From positions 53,584,042-53,648,041 of the forward strand of contig CM060734.1 of NCBI GenBank assembly GCA_030704615.1: DNA of 64,000 nt, read 5' to 3'. This DNA is from Takakia lepidozioides. Taxonomy: Eukaryota; Streptophyta; Takakiopsida; Takakiales; Takakiaceae. Under the pieces are notes generated by a model. The model did no database searches. It saw only the letters and a list, made by a program, of their open reading frames with translations, and was not told the DNA's origin. Position 1 is the stretch's first letter, and every line of letters begins with the position of its first letter. Made by a program: the position numbers and the translations under genes. This document shows positions 12,919-23,319 of the stretch, one piece after another.

Positions 12919-13050
12919 GTGTGCTGAACATGTGGAGGACCCCATGTCAAGAAAGATTGCCCAGAGGGAGGCAAAGGGCCGGCACATGCACAGCCTGCAC
13001 AGTTGCAGTGTGGGCATTGTGGCAAACACGGGCATGGAGAGGCCCAGTGT
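12919..13050 (+). pseudogene. Gag zinc knuckles (two)
   Basis: In one frame: first knuckle C-x2-C-x3-H-x4-C (TCGGPHVKKDC), interrupted by a TGA immediately after its first cysteine; second knuckle CGHCGKHGHGEAQC, a perfect C-x2-C-x4-H-x4-C. These bind the element RNA in Ty3/gypsy Gag. The surrounding frame is broken. Confidence 0.65.
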
Positions 13051-13216
13051 TATGGTTTGCATCCCGAGTTGCGCCCAAGCCAGTTCCAAGGGAACAATGG
13101 TGGCCGGGGGGCGAGGTGGAGCAGCCCAGAGAGGACAAGGTGGCCAGGCATGAGGTGCAGGCCAAGGGCAAGCTCAACATGGCCAAGGACGCGGAGGTCA
13201 GGGTGTTGACCAAGGC

Positions 13217-14299
13217 ATGGTCAACCGGCTTCAGCAGCTAGAGCAGAGGCTCGCTGCCATGGCTACAGCTCAGGTGGTACCGGCTCCAAGGCCGGATGGT
13301 CCACCTCCTGCTCCTGAGGGAGGAGATATGGGAGGCATGGGATTCATGTGCGGAGCAGCACTACCACTAGTGCGGGTGGAGTCTGCTGCAGCCGTGACTC
13401 GAGGAGCAGCACGAGTTCCTGAGCCACGAGGTGCAGAGGTGGAGTTGGATTCACAGCGTGGGGAGGCAAGCCGTCAGGCTAGGCTTCCTCAGTCATTCAC
13501 ATTGGCGGAGACAGTGTCGACGCCATCCATGGCACCTAGTTCTCGCCCGACTGTTACCGACGTGGAGGTTACTATGCCATTAGGGAGAGCTACACGGGTA
13601 GCACCACTACCTAGTATTGCCAAGGCTACGGCAGCTAGTGTGCTGCTAGGAGCGGCCACATCTGTGTGCCAGGCTCCATTGTTCTCGGCTACCATAATTG
13701 CGACGCCGGGGGTAAGACCAGCTGAGGTGTTCAGGCTCGCAGCTACACTCCGTGAGATAGTGGGAGGTGTAGTGCCGGAGGGATCCTCGGATTTGAGGGT
13801 CAAGACTGCCACGGCGGTGCCATGGCAAGTTGCAGCTGCCATGTCGATGGAGCTGCCAGCTAGGCCAGCCATTGAGCGCGCCATGGTTACACCTGGAGTT
13901 GTCATGTTAGACAACCAGGATGGCATTTTCTGTTTGAGTGGACCGGCAGGCAAGAGGTACCGACCACTGCGGGTCTTGTTGGACTCGATAGCTCAGCCAT
14001 TGATGCTCGGCAAAGCTGCTATTGCAGGCTTGGGCCTCATGGAGGCGGATATGGAGCCTTGTCCTTTCCAGATACAGACGTCTCTGGGAGGATCGAAGCA
14101 GGCTCGGGGCATGACACGGCGTGAGTTGGCTATCAGACTACGGCCGGATCACCCTACAGATGGCTCAGTGATGCGAGCCAAAGCCATTGTGACAGACGCG
14201 GTCTCATACGATGTCCTGGTTGGTGGGGCATTGTTGTACCCCATGGGCTTCACCCTGGATTTTTGGGAGGAGTCGGCTTCCTATAGGCCTGCATGGTAA
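13217..14299 (+). CDS. Ala/Pro-rich linker and retropepsin-like region of gypsy element
   Basis: A 360-residue open frame. The first two thirds are low-complexity (Ala, Pro, Arg, Thr) without motifs. The C-terminal ~130 residues resemble the pepsin-like protease of Ty3/gypsy elements: RVLLDSIAQPLMLGKAAIAGLGL, with D-S in place of D-T/S-G, and later YDVLVGGALLYPMGFTLDF. The usual D-S-G-A reads D-S-I-A, so catalytic activity is doubtful. The start is only the first start-type codon of the open frame; in the parent element this would be part of a longer polyprotein. Confidence 0.45.
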   Translation: MVNRLQQLEQRLAAMATAQVVPAPRPDGPPPAPEGGDMGGMGFMCGAALPLVRVESAAAVTRGAARVPEPRGAEVELDSQRGEASRQARLPQSFTLAETVSTPSMAPSSRPTVTDVEVTMPLGRATRVAPLPSIAKATAASVLLGAATSVCQAPLFSATIIATPGVRPAEVFRLAATLREIVGGVVPEGSSDLRVKTATAVPWQVAAAMSMELPARPAIERAMVTPGVVMLDNQDGIFCLSGPAGKRYRPLRVLLDSIAQPLMLGKAAIAGLGLMEADMEPCPFQIQTSLGGSKQARGMTRRELAIRLRPDHPTDGSVMRAKAIVTDAVSYDVLVGGALLYPMGFTLDFWEESASYRPAW

Positions 14300-14317
14300 T
14301 CAGGGGAGGGCCGGCAT

Positions 14318-14548
14318 GTGCAGCTCCCTGTGACATTCATAGGAGGAGTTGCGGTTGCCCAGCGAGGCAAGATGCCGACACTAGCAGCATTCACAGCGAC
14401 AGTGAGTTGGCCTGGAGAGTTGCTTGAGGGCAACGCTCATTCAGAGGATGTGCCACCTCCGGGAGAGCAGGATGACATGTATGGTATGGCGGAGTTGCCT
14501 ACCATGGTTGCTCAGACTCCATTGTGGGGCACGAGCAAGGATTTGTAG
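14318..14548 (+). CDS. Short open segment between protease and methyltransferase
   Basis: A 76-residue frame without recognised motifs (QLPVTFIGGVAVAQRGKMP ...). Its position suggests remnant polyprotein linker. A further TAG at 14676-14678 separates it from the methyltransferase frame. Confidence 0.25.
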   Translation: MQLPVTFIGGVAVAQRGKMPTLAAFTATVSWPGELLEGNAHSEDVPPPGEQDDMYGMAELPTMVAQTPLWGTSKDL

Positions 14549-14678
14549 CGGGATGCTGATCGACGGGTGCAACAAACCTGGGTGGAGGCTTTTATATTGT
14601 TAGGAGAGGAGGAGAGTGCGGGGATTGCACCAGGACCACCTCAGTTGTCTCCATTGGACACCACACCTATTGTGTAGC

Positions 14679-15793
14679 AGTATCCGGATGAAGACATTTG
14701 TCTTCTGGACTTGTTTGGCGGGATCAGCACCGGATTGGCTGCTGTGTTACAGGCAGGTGTACGAGTTCAGCGTTACCTGTATGTGGAGAGGGATGAGACT
14801 GCACGACGCATTTCACTTCGCCATGTTGCTCAGTTGGTGCAGTGGTACCCTGAGTTGTTGTCGGTGTCTGCAGTTCGTGGATATCAGCAGGCCTTGCCAG
14901 CAGACATTTTGTTGCTGGGGGCGCAGGATTTGGAGCGGGTTGGCTCCATTGATCTGGTAGTAGCAGGTTGGCCCTGCCAAGGGCATTCATCAACCGGGCA
15001 TGGCAATGGATTGCGAGACTCGAGGTCGGGTCTGTTTTGGGAGATGGTGCGGGTTTTGCGCCACTTGCAGCTTCATCAAGCTGTATCTCCATCATACATC
15101 TTGGAGAATGTGCCATTGATTGGCGATTCTCGGGCCAGGGTGATGGCCAATGTGCATCAAGTCCGGTCGTGGCTTGGGTCAGCAATGTTGCTAGATGCAG
15201 CTACAATGGGGTCACGGGCTCATCGTCCACGGCTATGGTGGAATAACTTGATGTCACCCGCACTGCTCAAGCGTGCATTTGATGGGGTGCAGCGGCCAGC
15301 ACATCTCACAGTGGATAGCATTCTGGACACAGGGAGGCAGTCTCAGCGTGTGAGACACGATGACCGTTCGCCTTTGGCAATGGTCAACAAGGTGGGTCAA
15401 CCACGAGCAGCATTACCTACACTGCTCAGCTTCCCAGGATCGCATGCTTTCCGGGATAGTGGACCTGGCCTCCTATGGTATGCTCAGTTGCAGCAGTTAG
15501 TGGAGCCTAATGCTGACGAGCGTGAGCAGGCAATGGGTTTTACCACTGGTACCACGGCGGTGTCGTCTCTTTTTGAGGCATCACGTCATCAGGTGTTGGG
15601 GCAAGCAATGGATCTCAATTGCTTGACCTGGATTATCAGCTTGGCTATGGCTGAGCAATGCAGAGTGCGGAGTACCCTTCCCTCGATGGTCTCTCTGCCT
15701 ACCGAGACGGTACAAGCAGTGAGTGGGGGCGAGCATGTAAGGACCACGGGGTGCAGGCATCCATGGCACACGTGGGAGGTGTTCGAGGTTTAG
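14679..15793 (+). CDS. C5-cytosine DNA methyltransferase carried by retroelement
   Basis: Open frame without interruption for about 370 codons; the first in-frame ATGs lie close to 14693 but the parent protein was probably a polyprotein. Motif I: LLDLFGGISTGL (SAM binding). Motif IV: AGWPCQGHS with catalytic Cys codon at 14975-14977. Motif VI: YILENVP. Motif VIII-like: SRAHRPRLWW. Motifs IX-X: REQAMGFTTGT and HQVLGQAMDLNCLTWII. These are in canonical order, and length suits a bare catalytic domain with no BAH or chromodomain. It would transfer methyl groups from SAM to cytosine C5. Such enzymes inside retrotransposons have been reported from Klebsormidium and dinoflagellates; orthology with those is not tested here. 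The intact frame contrasts with the damaged gag, pol and integrase around it. Confidence 0.82.
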
Positions 15794-16260
15794 AGGGAGT
15801 TGGCAGCCAAGGCGGCTGTGATGGATGAGGTTGGGGATTCTTCTCGGGTTGAGGAGGTCCTCAAGGATGAGATGATGGGGCAGGATGAGGCCTTTTCATT
15901 GACTGAGCAGGCAGGGAGTACTGCTCAAGAGGTTGCGGCATAGCAACCACGGGACGCGTCCTCTATCTCTAAGTCTGCTGGACTTAAGGTTGCAGTTACG
16001 AAGGGCAATTGGGAGCCTGACATTGGACCTATTGTCACTAGAGGAGAGAGACGACGTATACGGCGGTTCCTGAGGCTTACAGGAATTGTTTTGCCTCTCG
16101 TGCTATGGTGGAGGAGCATGAGAAACATGTTCAGGTTGTGCATCGACCGGGTTTGGTCAATAGGGATGCGGATGGATTGAGTCGCAATCCATGCACGAAC
16201 CAACAGGATGACACTAGAGCTCGGTGGCATGGTGAGACGGACAAGAAGATGGTGCCGGGG
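15794..16260 (+). pseudogene. Deleted pol region with RNase H tail
   Basis: Directly after the methyltransferase stop the frame stays readable to a TAG near 15941, without motifs. Near 16080-16200 another frame reads an RNase H C-terminus, ending VVHRPGLVNRDADGLSRNP, the signature of Ty3/gypsy RNase H before integrase. Reverse transcriptase, normally over 1 kb, is absent, so an internal deletion joined the methyltransferase region to the end of RNase H. Confidence 0.6.
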
Positions 16261-16278
16261 TGACATGCATCTGCCTTT

Positions 16279-16950
16279 TTGTGTATCTTGGCATCGGGAG
16301 GTCAGGTTGGACCTACAACAAGGATGACTGTAGACGGAGTGTCTGAGGACCCTGAGGTTAGTGATGAGCCAGGTGGTGCCAGAGATATACATGAGGATTC
16401 GGCTGTGTTGGACTACCTCCGCACGGGAGACACGGCAGCCACTGTGACTGCCAGGGAGAGGGATCGGATCCTGCAACAAGCCAAGAGGTTCAAGTGGGAG
16501 GGGATACACCTACTTCGAGTGTGGGAGGATGGTCGGGTGAGGATTGTGCCTTACCCCACACAGCGTGCATGGTTAGTGCGGCATGCCCATGAGGAGTTGG
16601 GGCATTTTGGAGTGCGACGCACTCACAGTTTAATTACTGCAGGGGCAGTATTGGTGGCGTGGTATGCAACCATTCGTAGGGACACTGCTCAAGTCCTTAA
16701 CCTTGACGATCCGGACGTGTGGGTACGTGCATGTGATCAGCGTGCAGAGTTGTTCAAAAAAGTCATGCCCATGGCTTTTGAGAACCTTGCCATTGCACAA
16801 CACCGTGATACGTTGAGGTATGCCACTATACGTGGTGGAGGATATTGTCTTGGGGTTCGGAGGTTTAGCCCTGGTGACTATGTTTATCTGCAGCAGACTG
16901 CTCCTACAACTCTGGATGTTACTGCAGGGCGTGTTATTCTGAGGGTTTGA
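16279..16950 (+). pseudogene. Integrase remnant (zinc-binding and post-core parts)
   Basis: A 223-residue frame includes RFKWEGIHLLRVWEDGRVRIV and HAHEELGHFGVRRTHSLI, the start of the HHCC integrase zinc domain. It then jumps to text typical of the region after the catalytic core (AFENLAIAQHRDTLRYATIRGGG ... FSPGDYVYLQQ). The DDE core and the CxxC half are missing. A TGA at 16948-16950 separates it from the PHD-containing frame that follows. Confidence 0.6.
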
Positions 16951-16953
16951 GAG

Positions 16954-17241
16954 GTGTTGCCCTCAGGGGTCCTGATCTTGGAGGGTCGGGATGGCATGAC
17001 TTGGAAGGACCATGTGCGTAATTGTGCGCCATGTCACCTTCCCAATGTCGATGGCAGATTTGACCCAAACTTGGCAGTGGTACCTGCAGGTTTGAGGTGC
17101 ATGCTCTGTGGATCTCCCAAAGGGGTAGCCACCATGCTGGTATGTGATCGATGCTCAAGGGGTTGGCATATGGGATGCTTGACACTACCTCTTGAGAAGG
17201 TTCCTGACGGAGATTGGTTGTGTCCACACTGCTTGGGATAG
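16954..17241 (+). CDS. C-terminal integrase extension with PHD finger
   Basis: The frame reads a basic/Cys stretch (HVRNCAPCHLPNVDG) and then a PHD finger: CMLCGSPKGVATMLVCDRC, GWHMGC and WLCPHC, a C4-H-C3 pattern ending the protein at 17241. PHD fingers bind histone H3 tails, so at the integrase C-terminus it may steer insertion to particular chromatin, as chromodomains do in chromoviruses. That role is inferred. Confidence 0.7.
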   Translation: MLPSGVLILEGRDGMTWKDHVRNCAPCHLPNVDGRFDPNLAVVPAGLRCMLCGSPKGVATMLVCDRCSRGWHMGCLTLPLEKVPDGDWLCPHCLG

Positions 17242-17499
17242 TGGCAGTGGACATGATTGGAGGCAGCTAACAAGACATGGGAGGCCAAGCTCATAGGAGT
17301 CAATACATGAGATACCAAGCTCAAGTTCACAGGTTGCAAGACGGCGACTAACGATGGGGCAACTCTTGCACCCGGCCTGTTGATCTATCGAATTTGAGTG
17401 TAGTAGGGATAGTGGTGGAGGACTTAGTGAGGCTATGGTCACTATCACATCTTGTGGCTACCTGGACTTAGAGGGACCTAAGCACCAGCTAGGGGGGCG

Positions 17500-18110
17500 A
17501 TTGTGTGGACTAGTGATTGCCATAGTGGGCAGCATAGTGGCAGCCTAGTGACTGACTAGTTGTAGCCTAGTGGTTGGACTAGTGGTGGACTAGTGATATA
17601 CTAGTGTGTGGCGTGCACATGTGGTGTGTGGCGTGCACGTGTGTTGTGTGGTTTTGGACAGCGATGTAGTTGTGTAGCGATATGTATGCGTACGACAGCT
17701 GTCAAGTTATTTTACCACTAGTGTGAAACTAGCTAGGAAATAGCTAGCTTTTACATATTGACATTTGGGATTGGCCCAAGTGTCAATCCAGGGGTCAAGG
17801 CAGATTTAGGCCCTGGAGTAGTTATCTTCACGGCAAGCGCGGGAGGCTCATCTTTCTTGAGTTGAGCCTCACCGCGCCTAGCTATGGCGCCGTAGTGTGG
17901 ATTCCCCATGGCGTGGGGTGCACTTGGCTTGACTTGTATTTGAGTGATGAGTTTATATATGCATGAGTTTATGCTTCAGCTTTGTGAGCTCGCATGAGCT
18001 TGTGCTTGTATTCTTCTTCTTTATCTATTGTGTGTGTGGCATGCACATGTGTTGTGTGGTTTTGGACAGCGATGTAGTTGTATAGCGATATGTATGCGCA
18101 CGACAGCAAC
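17500..18110 (+). repeat. Probable 3' LTR of the gypsy element
   Basis: It follows a purine tract and begins TGTGTGGACTAGTG. A ~90-bp segment (GTGTGTGGCGTGCACATGTG through GATATGTATGCG) at 17602-17700 is repeated at 18029-18105. A TATA-like TTTATATATGCATG lies at 17950. CTAGTG words repeat around 17500-17600. The right boundary is set only by where copy D coding sequence resumes. No matching 5' LTR was found within the window. Confidence 0.45.
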
Positions 18111-21100
18111 GGTGGCCGCAGGTGCCTGCCACTGCAATCCTCCTAGCCTCTCTCCCAATAGCTTGTCGTCCCCTTCCAACGCGAGCAGATGCCTTCCGCA
18201 AATTGTTGCAGCCACCATGGAGGACCTGCATCCCGTTGTCAAATCGACTATTGTTCCCCCTTCTGATGAACACATCTTGATGAAGGTTTGCATGAACCTT
18301 GGGCTTTTCTCACGAGTCCCGCAGAAGAAGGTGTCATCTTGTCGTTTGTGGAGTCTATCCTCTCTGACCATGTTCCTCCTCACCACATCCTCAATGACAC
18401 TGTTGTGGTCGGTGTCAAGCTTTGCAACAATCTCCCGCAAGTTGAAATTGGCGTCCATGCCCCTCAGTAGGCAAAATGCATAGAAAATCTTAGTCTACCA
18501 GTTCAAATTTCAGCAGGAACCCCGTGAGATCGAGATTATACAAGAGAAGACCTGTAATATTCTGTACAGGGTATGTTTGAAGAAACAAAATGCACTTTCC
18601 AGCTCCACAACTCTAAAATGCGTTGTGATAATTGTTACCGACTGCAACGTCAAAACCCCCCACCTTTGTTTGATAGTCGGCACCGACTATCAAATCCCAC
18701 AATCCCGGCCTACACACTGATTTACTAGCATGACACACCATTCTCATAGTCGATGACGACTATGAATCCAAGCCAACTATGAAAGGACAGTAGGCAACCC
18801 CGAGACATAGTCGGCACCGACTATATATGTGTAGACAATCCATACCAACCACAAAGGATATTTGACGACATTTAAATACATTTTGAAGAAAATGTTGAGG
18901 AAGGTGTAATAGCGGTGATGAAAAATTGAAAGTGGGGAGCAAACAATTTAAGCAGTTTAAGCAGTTTGAACTTACCTGTGCCGCCTTGCCTCTCCAGATT
19001 GAAGTGGTAGCCGATTGAGGCAAGTCCACTTTCTCTTGATAACTTTGAAGGGCCCCGCTGGGCCCACACATCTCCAAATTTCAACCTCTGACTTAGCATC
19101 ACCCTTGAGAAAATAACAAGGCAGCCGTCGTCATTGAGCAAGGATGCCCAAGCAAGCCGGACATCGGCAAAACTACCGTTCATTGTGTAAATATTGCAGC
19201 ACGCCAATGCATGCGGGACGATATCCTTTGTCTTTGCATTCCAAACGGGTACAATGTCATCTCTGCCACATCCTCTCATAGACTGTCCATCAGGGAGATC
19301 CACCATAACACGTGGTCTACCCCCGCTTTAGAGACTGTGCCACCCCTACGCAAAGGCTCGCGGGAGTGGTGCCTCTCCAAAAACGCGTCGATATCTCCCC
19401 TCGGCTCTGGCCACTTACTCGTTGTTCATTTGGATGTCAACCTCTGGATGACAAGCTGGAACCAATCGCACTTGAGGCATGCTATGTCTGTGTTTGGAAT
19501 CCCTCTCGCAAAGAGATAGCCTCGTAAAGTAGCACAGTTGCCAGCTGCATGCCCCTCCCGTCACTTGTGTTTGCCCATGCAGGGTTTCAAGAAGAACGAT
19601 TCCTGCGCTCAATCTGGAAGTTGTGTAGGGCATCTGTAAACGCCAGTTGGTTGTCTTCCCTGTAAGCACCATCTGTCTCATCTACACTCTCCACACCTGT
19701 GTTGCCTGCAGGCCTTGTGCCCAGGGGGGGGGTTCCTACCCTGTGGTGGCTGTCTTCTTCTATTTCTATTTCTTTTTTCTAGGTTTCTTCTTGGCCACCG
19801 CTTCTTCCAGAGCTGTATTGGCTTGTTCAAGGTGTGCGGCAGCGACGACTGCTGCCTCCTCGACACCTTCCTCCATCAATGGCTCCATGTGAGTTGGTGC
19901 TGGCAGCTCATTCTTGGTGTACTTCTTGAACAAATCCACTTCTTCGTCAGGAATGACATCGGGTGGTAGGTCCATCCACCAGTAGCAGGGCAGATGCGTG
20001 ACTTTCACGTACTCACCTAAGTGCATGTCGTTGTACATTGTGCAGTCTGACCGTAGGCTGGCCCACTGTGTGACACTGGCTGGCATACACTTAATATGTT
20101 TGTTGGCGAGCAAATAAAAGTTTATGTACCTGTTGCAGTGCACCAAAAGTCGACGTGATCATGACGGACATTGGGCCTGATTGCAATGACATGGAAGAAA
20201 TGTATGAAAAGCAAGGGCCGTAGTCCCTTCCCAGATGCAATAGTCGGCAGCGACTATGATACCCAATAGGCCAAAGCTAGTGTCATAGTCGGTGGCGACT
20301 ACGACTCCCAACTGTGGACGCCAACCTCTGACCGAGGCCCTATCCAAAAGTGGCTATATACTCTACCTCATGGCTACCGCATACCCACCCTATAGTCGTT
20401 GCCGACTATGTAATAGAGTAAGTTTTTAAATTTCCGGGACGTAGTCACTGCCCACTTGCAATAGTCGGCAGTGACTATGACACCCAATAGTCCAAAACTT
20501 GTGTCATAGTCGGTGGCGACTATGACCTCGCCAACGGTGGGTTCAACTGGCTACGACAGGGCCCGTTTCCTAAAGTCGTTGCCAACTATACCCCATGGCT
20601 AACCCAGCCCCATCCTGTAGTCGTTGCGGACTATATTGACGACCATGTCTGAGCCCAGTAGTCGGCACCGACCACGAGCAAGACCAAGACTGCCGACTAT
20701 CGGAATCTTTGCCGACTATAACATACCTACAGATGAACGTTCGCTCGCTAGTTCCTACAACCCATTTGTTGTATGTCATATGCAAAGCCAAAGCGGAATT
20801 GCAATGACAATAATGTACCTGTACACGAGCCTGCAAGCTGGCAAAGACCCACCAGGCTGCTCGGTAATCGGCCAACTTCGGGCAGGCCCATCCTTCATCT
20901 CGCACCAGAACAACTCCTTCCAGTACTTGATGCAGAAATCATCCACCCAGACAGAAAAGGTCTTGAGCATGGGAGCCTCTTCCTCGGTTGGCAGCTGCAG
21001 GAACCCTTTCTGAATTACCAGCATGGCCAACTACCGCTCTGCTTCCTCCTTTTGCTGCGAGTCCACGTCGATTGTTAGAGATGTTAGATTGCAACAATAA

Positions 21101-22700
21101 CTCAAACATGAAGCTACCACCAGTATTGCCAACATCTTACCTGGAACCACTATATCATTTTGTCGCACCACAAGCCAAACACCACATCTGTGGGAGCATG
21201 GGGGAATTTCCCATTTTTCTGGGTTGTGGAGTCAGAATTCCACAGCTTCAACCATAAAACCTTCTCTTTTGGGCTGACCTCGCTCGTGGCAAGCATCTGC
21301 AACTTCTCGAGAGTCATTTCCGGCTTCTGATTGACGGCAAGTGACTTGTAATGCGTGGTTATCTCAAAAAGTAAGCCAGTTCCTAGTGCAAGATTGCAAA
21401 TGGAAGATAATTTGGCGATTTTGGTGTACCACTTCGTCCTGTGCACCTGGAAATCGCTAGCAAGTTTCTTCTGGATGAGCTCGGTGTTCTCAGCGGTGGC
21501 AGGCAGGTGGGCATGGGCATCCAAGCACACGTTTCTAATTCTACGGAATCTTTCCTGACCCATATACTCCATGAGGGCATCCTGCGGCATAGTTATCCAG
21601 TTCCCATCCCACTTGTTCAAGCACTTCTTGTAGACGTCCGCTAGAAGAGCTGATTGGTACTGCTCAACAGGTGTAGTTGCGCACTTCTGGAAGTAGAATA
21701 GCTTGTGCGGAAGCTCGTTGGACACATTTCTGCGATCTGTCACGCTGCAAATTAAGGCACAGAATGATACCTTCATGTGACCATCGACCTTATTCAATTT
21801 CGTGACATAATGACCTACCTTAAAACTCAGGTTTTTTGGGTTGTTGTGGGCTCCATGGTATAGTCGGCGCAGACCATACTTGTAGTGAGGTGGGTCTCAA
21901 CGGAGGGATACTCGCCTTCCTCTTTGAACTCCCTCCCACCTGGCAATACTTCCAACTCCATCTCACTATACACGTCTAATTAATGAATTGGAATGATGTC
22001 TCCGTTCTGAAGAAGTCAATCCCCTCAGTTATAGTCGGCTCCGACTATAACTGCACTGACCAAATTCAGCATAGATGATTATATTTACAAATTAGTCAAT
22101 GAAGCTACACCGGTGCTGCCTCCAAAATTACACCAACTGCATCTGTCACCCACAGGGACTGCTTATGCAAGACCTGTAACCCCATGTATTGGACATCCCC
22201 GAATTGCTAAGCTCTTACACCTATGCTCATGCGAGCAGAAGTGGAGATAGAAACTCACACATTCATACGATTCATTGCACGCCGTATGAGGCCCAGATCG
22301 GAACTCTTCACATCCATAATCTTTGCGTTCACCCGGTAGTGCCAGCTCGCTTCGTCTGCATGCTTATGACCTCCATCCACGCATACCACATGTGATTCCT
22401 GTCGTAGATGTGCAGCCATTTGTTGGAGAGAAATTCCCACTCCGTGTTCTTTATCTCTTCCTCAAATGCCGCATCCACTGCCTGCCAATGTACAGTTTTG
22501 GCTCTGTCCACCGTCGTCATTGATGGAAAGCAGAAGTGATGCAAGTGCATCGTTGTACCTGTCCGCCTCCAAAAACAACTTGAGCTTGTTGATGCCAGGG
22601 CGCTCAGCCATGCGCATAGCCGGGAGGGGCTGCATCCCGCATAATGGTATTCTTGGCGGAGCACCATTCCTCAGCAAGTGCAAAATAGATCCGGCCGAGG
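18110..22700 (-). pseudogene. ParB-like/N4-N6 DNA methyltransferase, copy D, broken
   Basis: Read leftward. A ParB-like exon runs to 22259 (RIPLCGMQPLPA; KWLHIYDRNHMWYAWM, the DGNHR box degraded to DRNHM). Helical exon 21744-21141. Next exon about 21050-20819, then exon 20129 to about 19750. Methyltransferase exon to about 18977 holds motif IV VMVDLPDG and LLNDDGCLVIFS. A final exon has motif X (KSPRFMQ) and motif I-like IVDLTTGCRSSMVAA followed by LALEGDD. This order (IV, then X, then I) defines beta-class N4/N6 methyltransferases. Damage: frame changes near 22600 and 22370, TAG near 21153, TAG in the 21050 exon. It is cut at both ends: by a GTGAGC cluster (22.71 kb) and by the retroelement. 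Motif I lacks the usual G-x-G. Confidence 0.6.
20130..20818 (-). repeat. Intron of copy D with ATAGTCGG palindrome array
   Basis: About nine near-perfect palindromes of the type ATAGTCGGCACCGACTAT sit at 20239, 20286, 20392, 20461, 20506, 20572, 20617, 20658 and 20690-20720. The intron lies at the same protein position as the palindrome-bearing intron of copy C. More copies lie in other introns of this gene (18670, 18749, 18808, 21858, 22030), and two related ones at 42661 and 42730. Confidence 0.85.
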
Positions 22701-23060
22701 GTAGCTACCGTGTGAGCAGCTCACGTGAGCACGCTCACGCTTAAAGTGGAAAACGTGAGCAGAATCCCTTAAGCGTGAGCAAATTCCAAGCGTGAGCAGA
22801 TTAGTGAATGGGAGCCTACAACCGAGGGAAGAAGAGGGCCTATTGCCGTGGACAGAAACTACAATGCACGGACGCATGCCCACCCCATCCGACGGGACAA
22901 TCCAAGCTCCATGACGACCGTATGGTACGAATGTGCGATGAAAAACGCAACGGATGAATGGTTTCAGGATGAATAAAAAGTGGAAAGGATGAATGGTGGA
23001 TAACTTGTGGATGAGAAATGAGCGAAATGGATGAACTATGACTTCGTTTTTGTTTCACGT
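22701..23060. other. GTGAGC cluster and GGATGAAT-rich stretch
   Basis: From 22709 to about 22800 the word GTGAGC or its complement GCTCAC occurs about seven times. A CCTATTGCCGTGGA word follows at 22842, and about 22965-23040 contains several GGATGAAT-like words. The same order of elements appears beside 35.7-36.2 kb and, in part, at 4.94-5.1 and 42.5-42.65 kb. No gene is seen. Confidence 0.6.
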
Positions 23061-23319
23061 GGAGCAATTGCATCTCGAGTGTGTCCTAAATTTCAGATTT
23101 GTCGGCTGATCCTGGCAGTACTTAGAGGGAACTTGAAGGAAACTGCTGAAGTTACAAAGCAATTACATACAGGAGTAAATTTGAGTTACCTATGGACTCT
23201 TCTGATGGGGGTGGGGCTGCAGAGGAGGGAGGAGGATAGAACATGAGAAGTGGAGGACAAAACAAAATTGCAGAAAAATTTCTCCAAAAACAATGAACCC
23301 AAAAAATTGAGTCCAAAAA

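Larger units (their letters stand above)
11680..18110 (+). mobile_element. Decayed Ty3/gypsy retrotransposon carrying a 5mC methyltransferase and a PHD finger
   Basis: Order of parts: gag (11820-12741), two zinc knuckles (12919-13050), protease-like region (13890-14299), C5-cytosine methyltransferase (14679-15793), a remnant RNase H tail (16137-16200, VVHRPGLVNRDADGLSRNP), integrase zinc-binding remnant (about 16560-16640), post-integrase region and PHD finger (16840-17241), then a purine-rich tract (AGCTAGGGGGGCGA, about 17488-17501) and a probable 3' LTR. Reverse transcriptase, the RNase H core and the integrase catalytic core are missing, so this is a deleted, non-autonomous copy. It separates 3'-truncated copy A from 3'-truncated copy D. 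No clear 5' LTR, primer site or target duplication was found; both boundaries are approximate. Confidence 0.7.
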
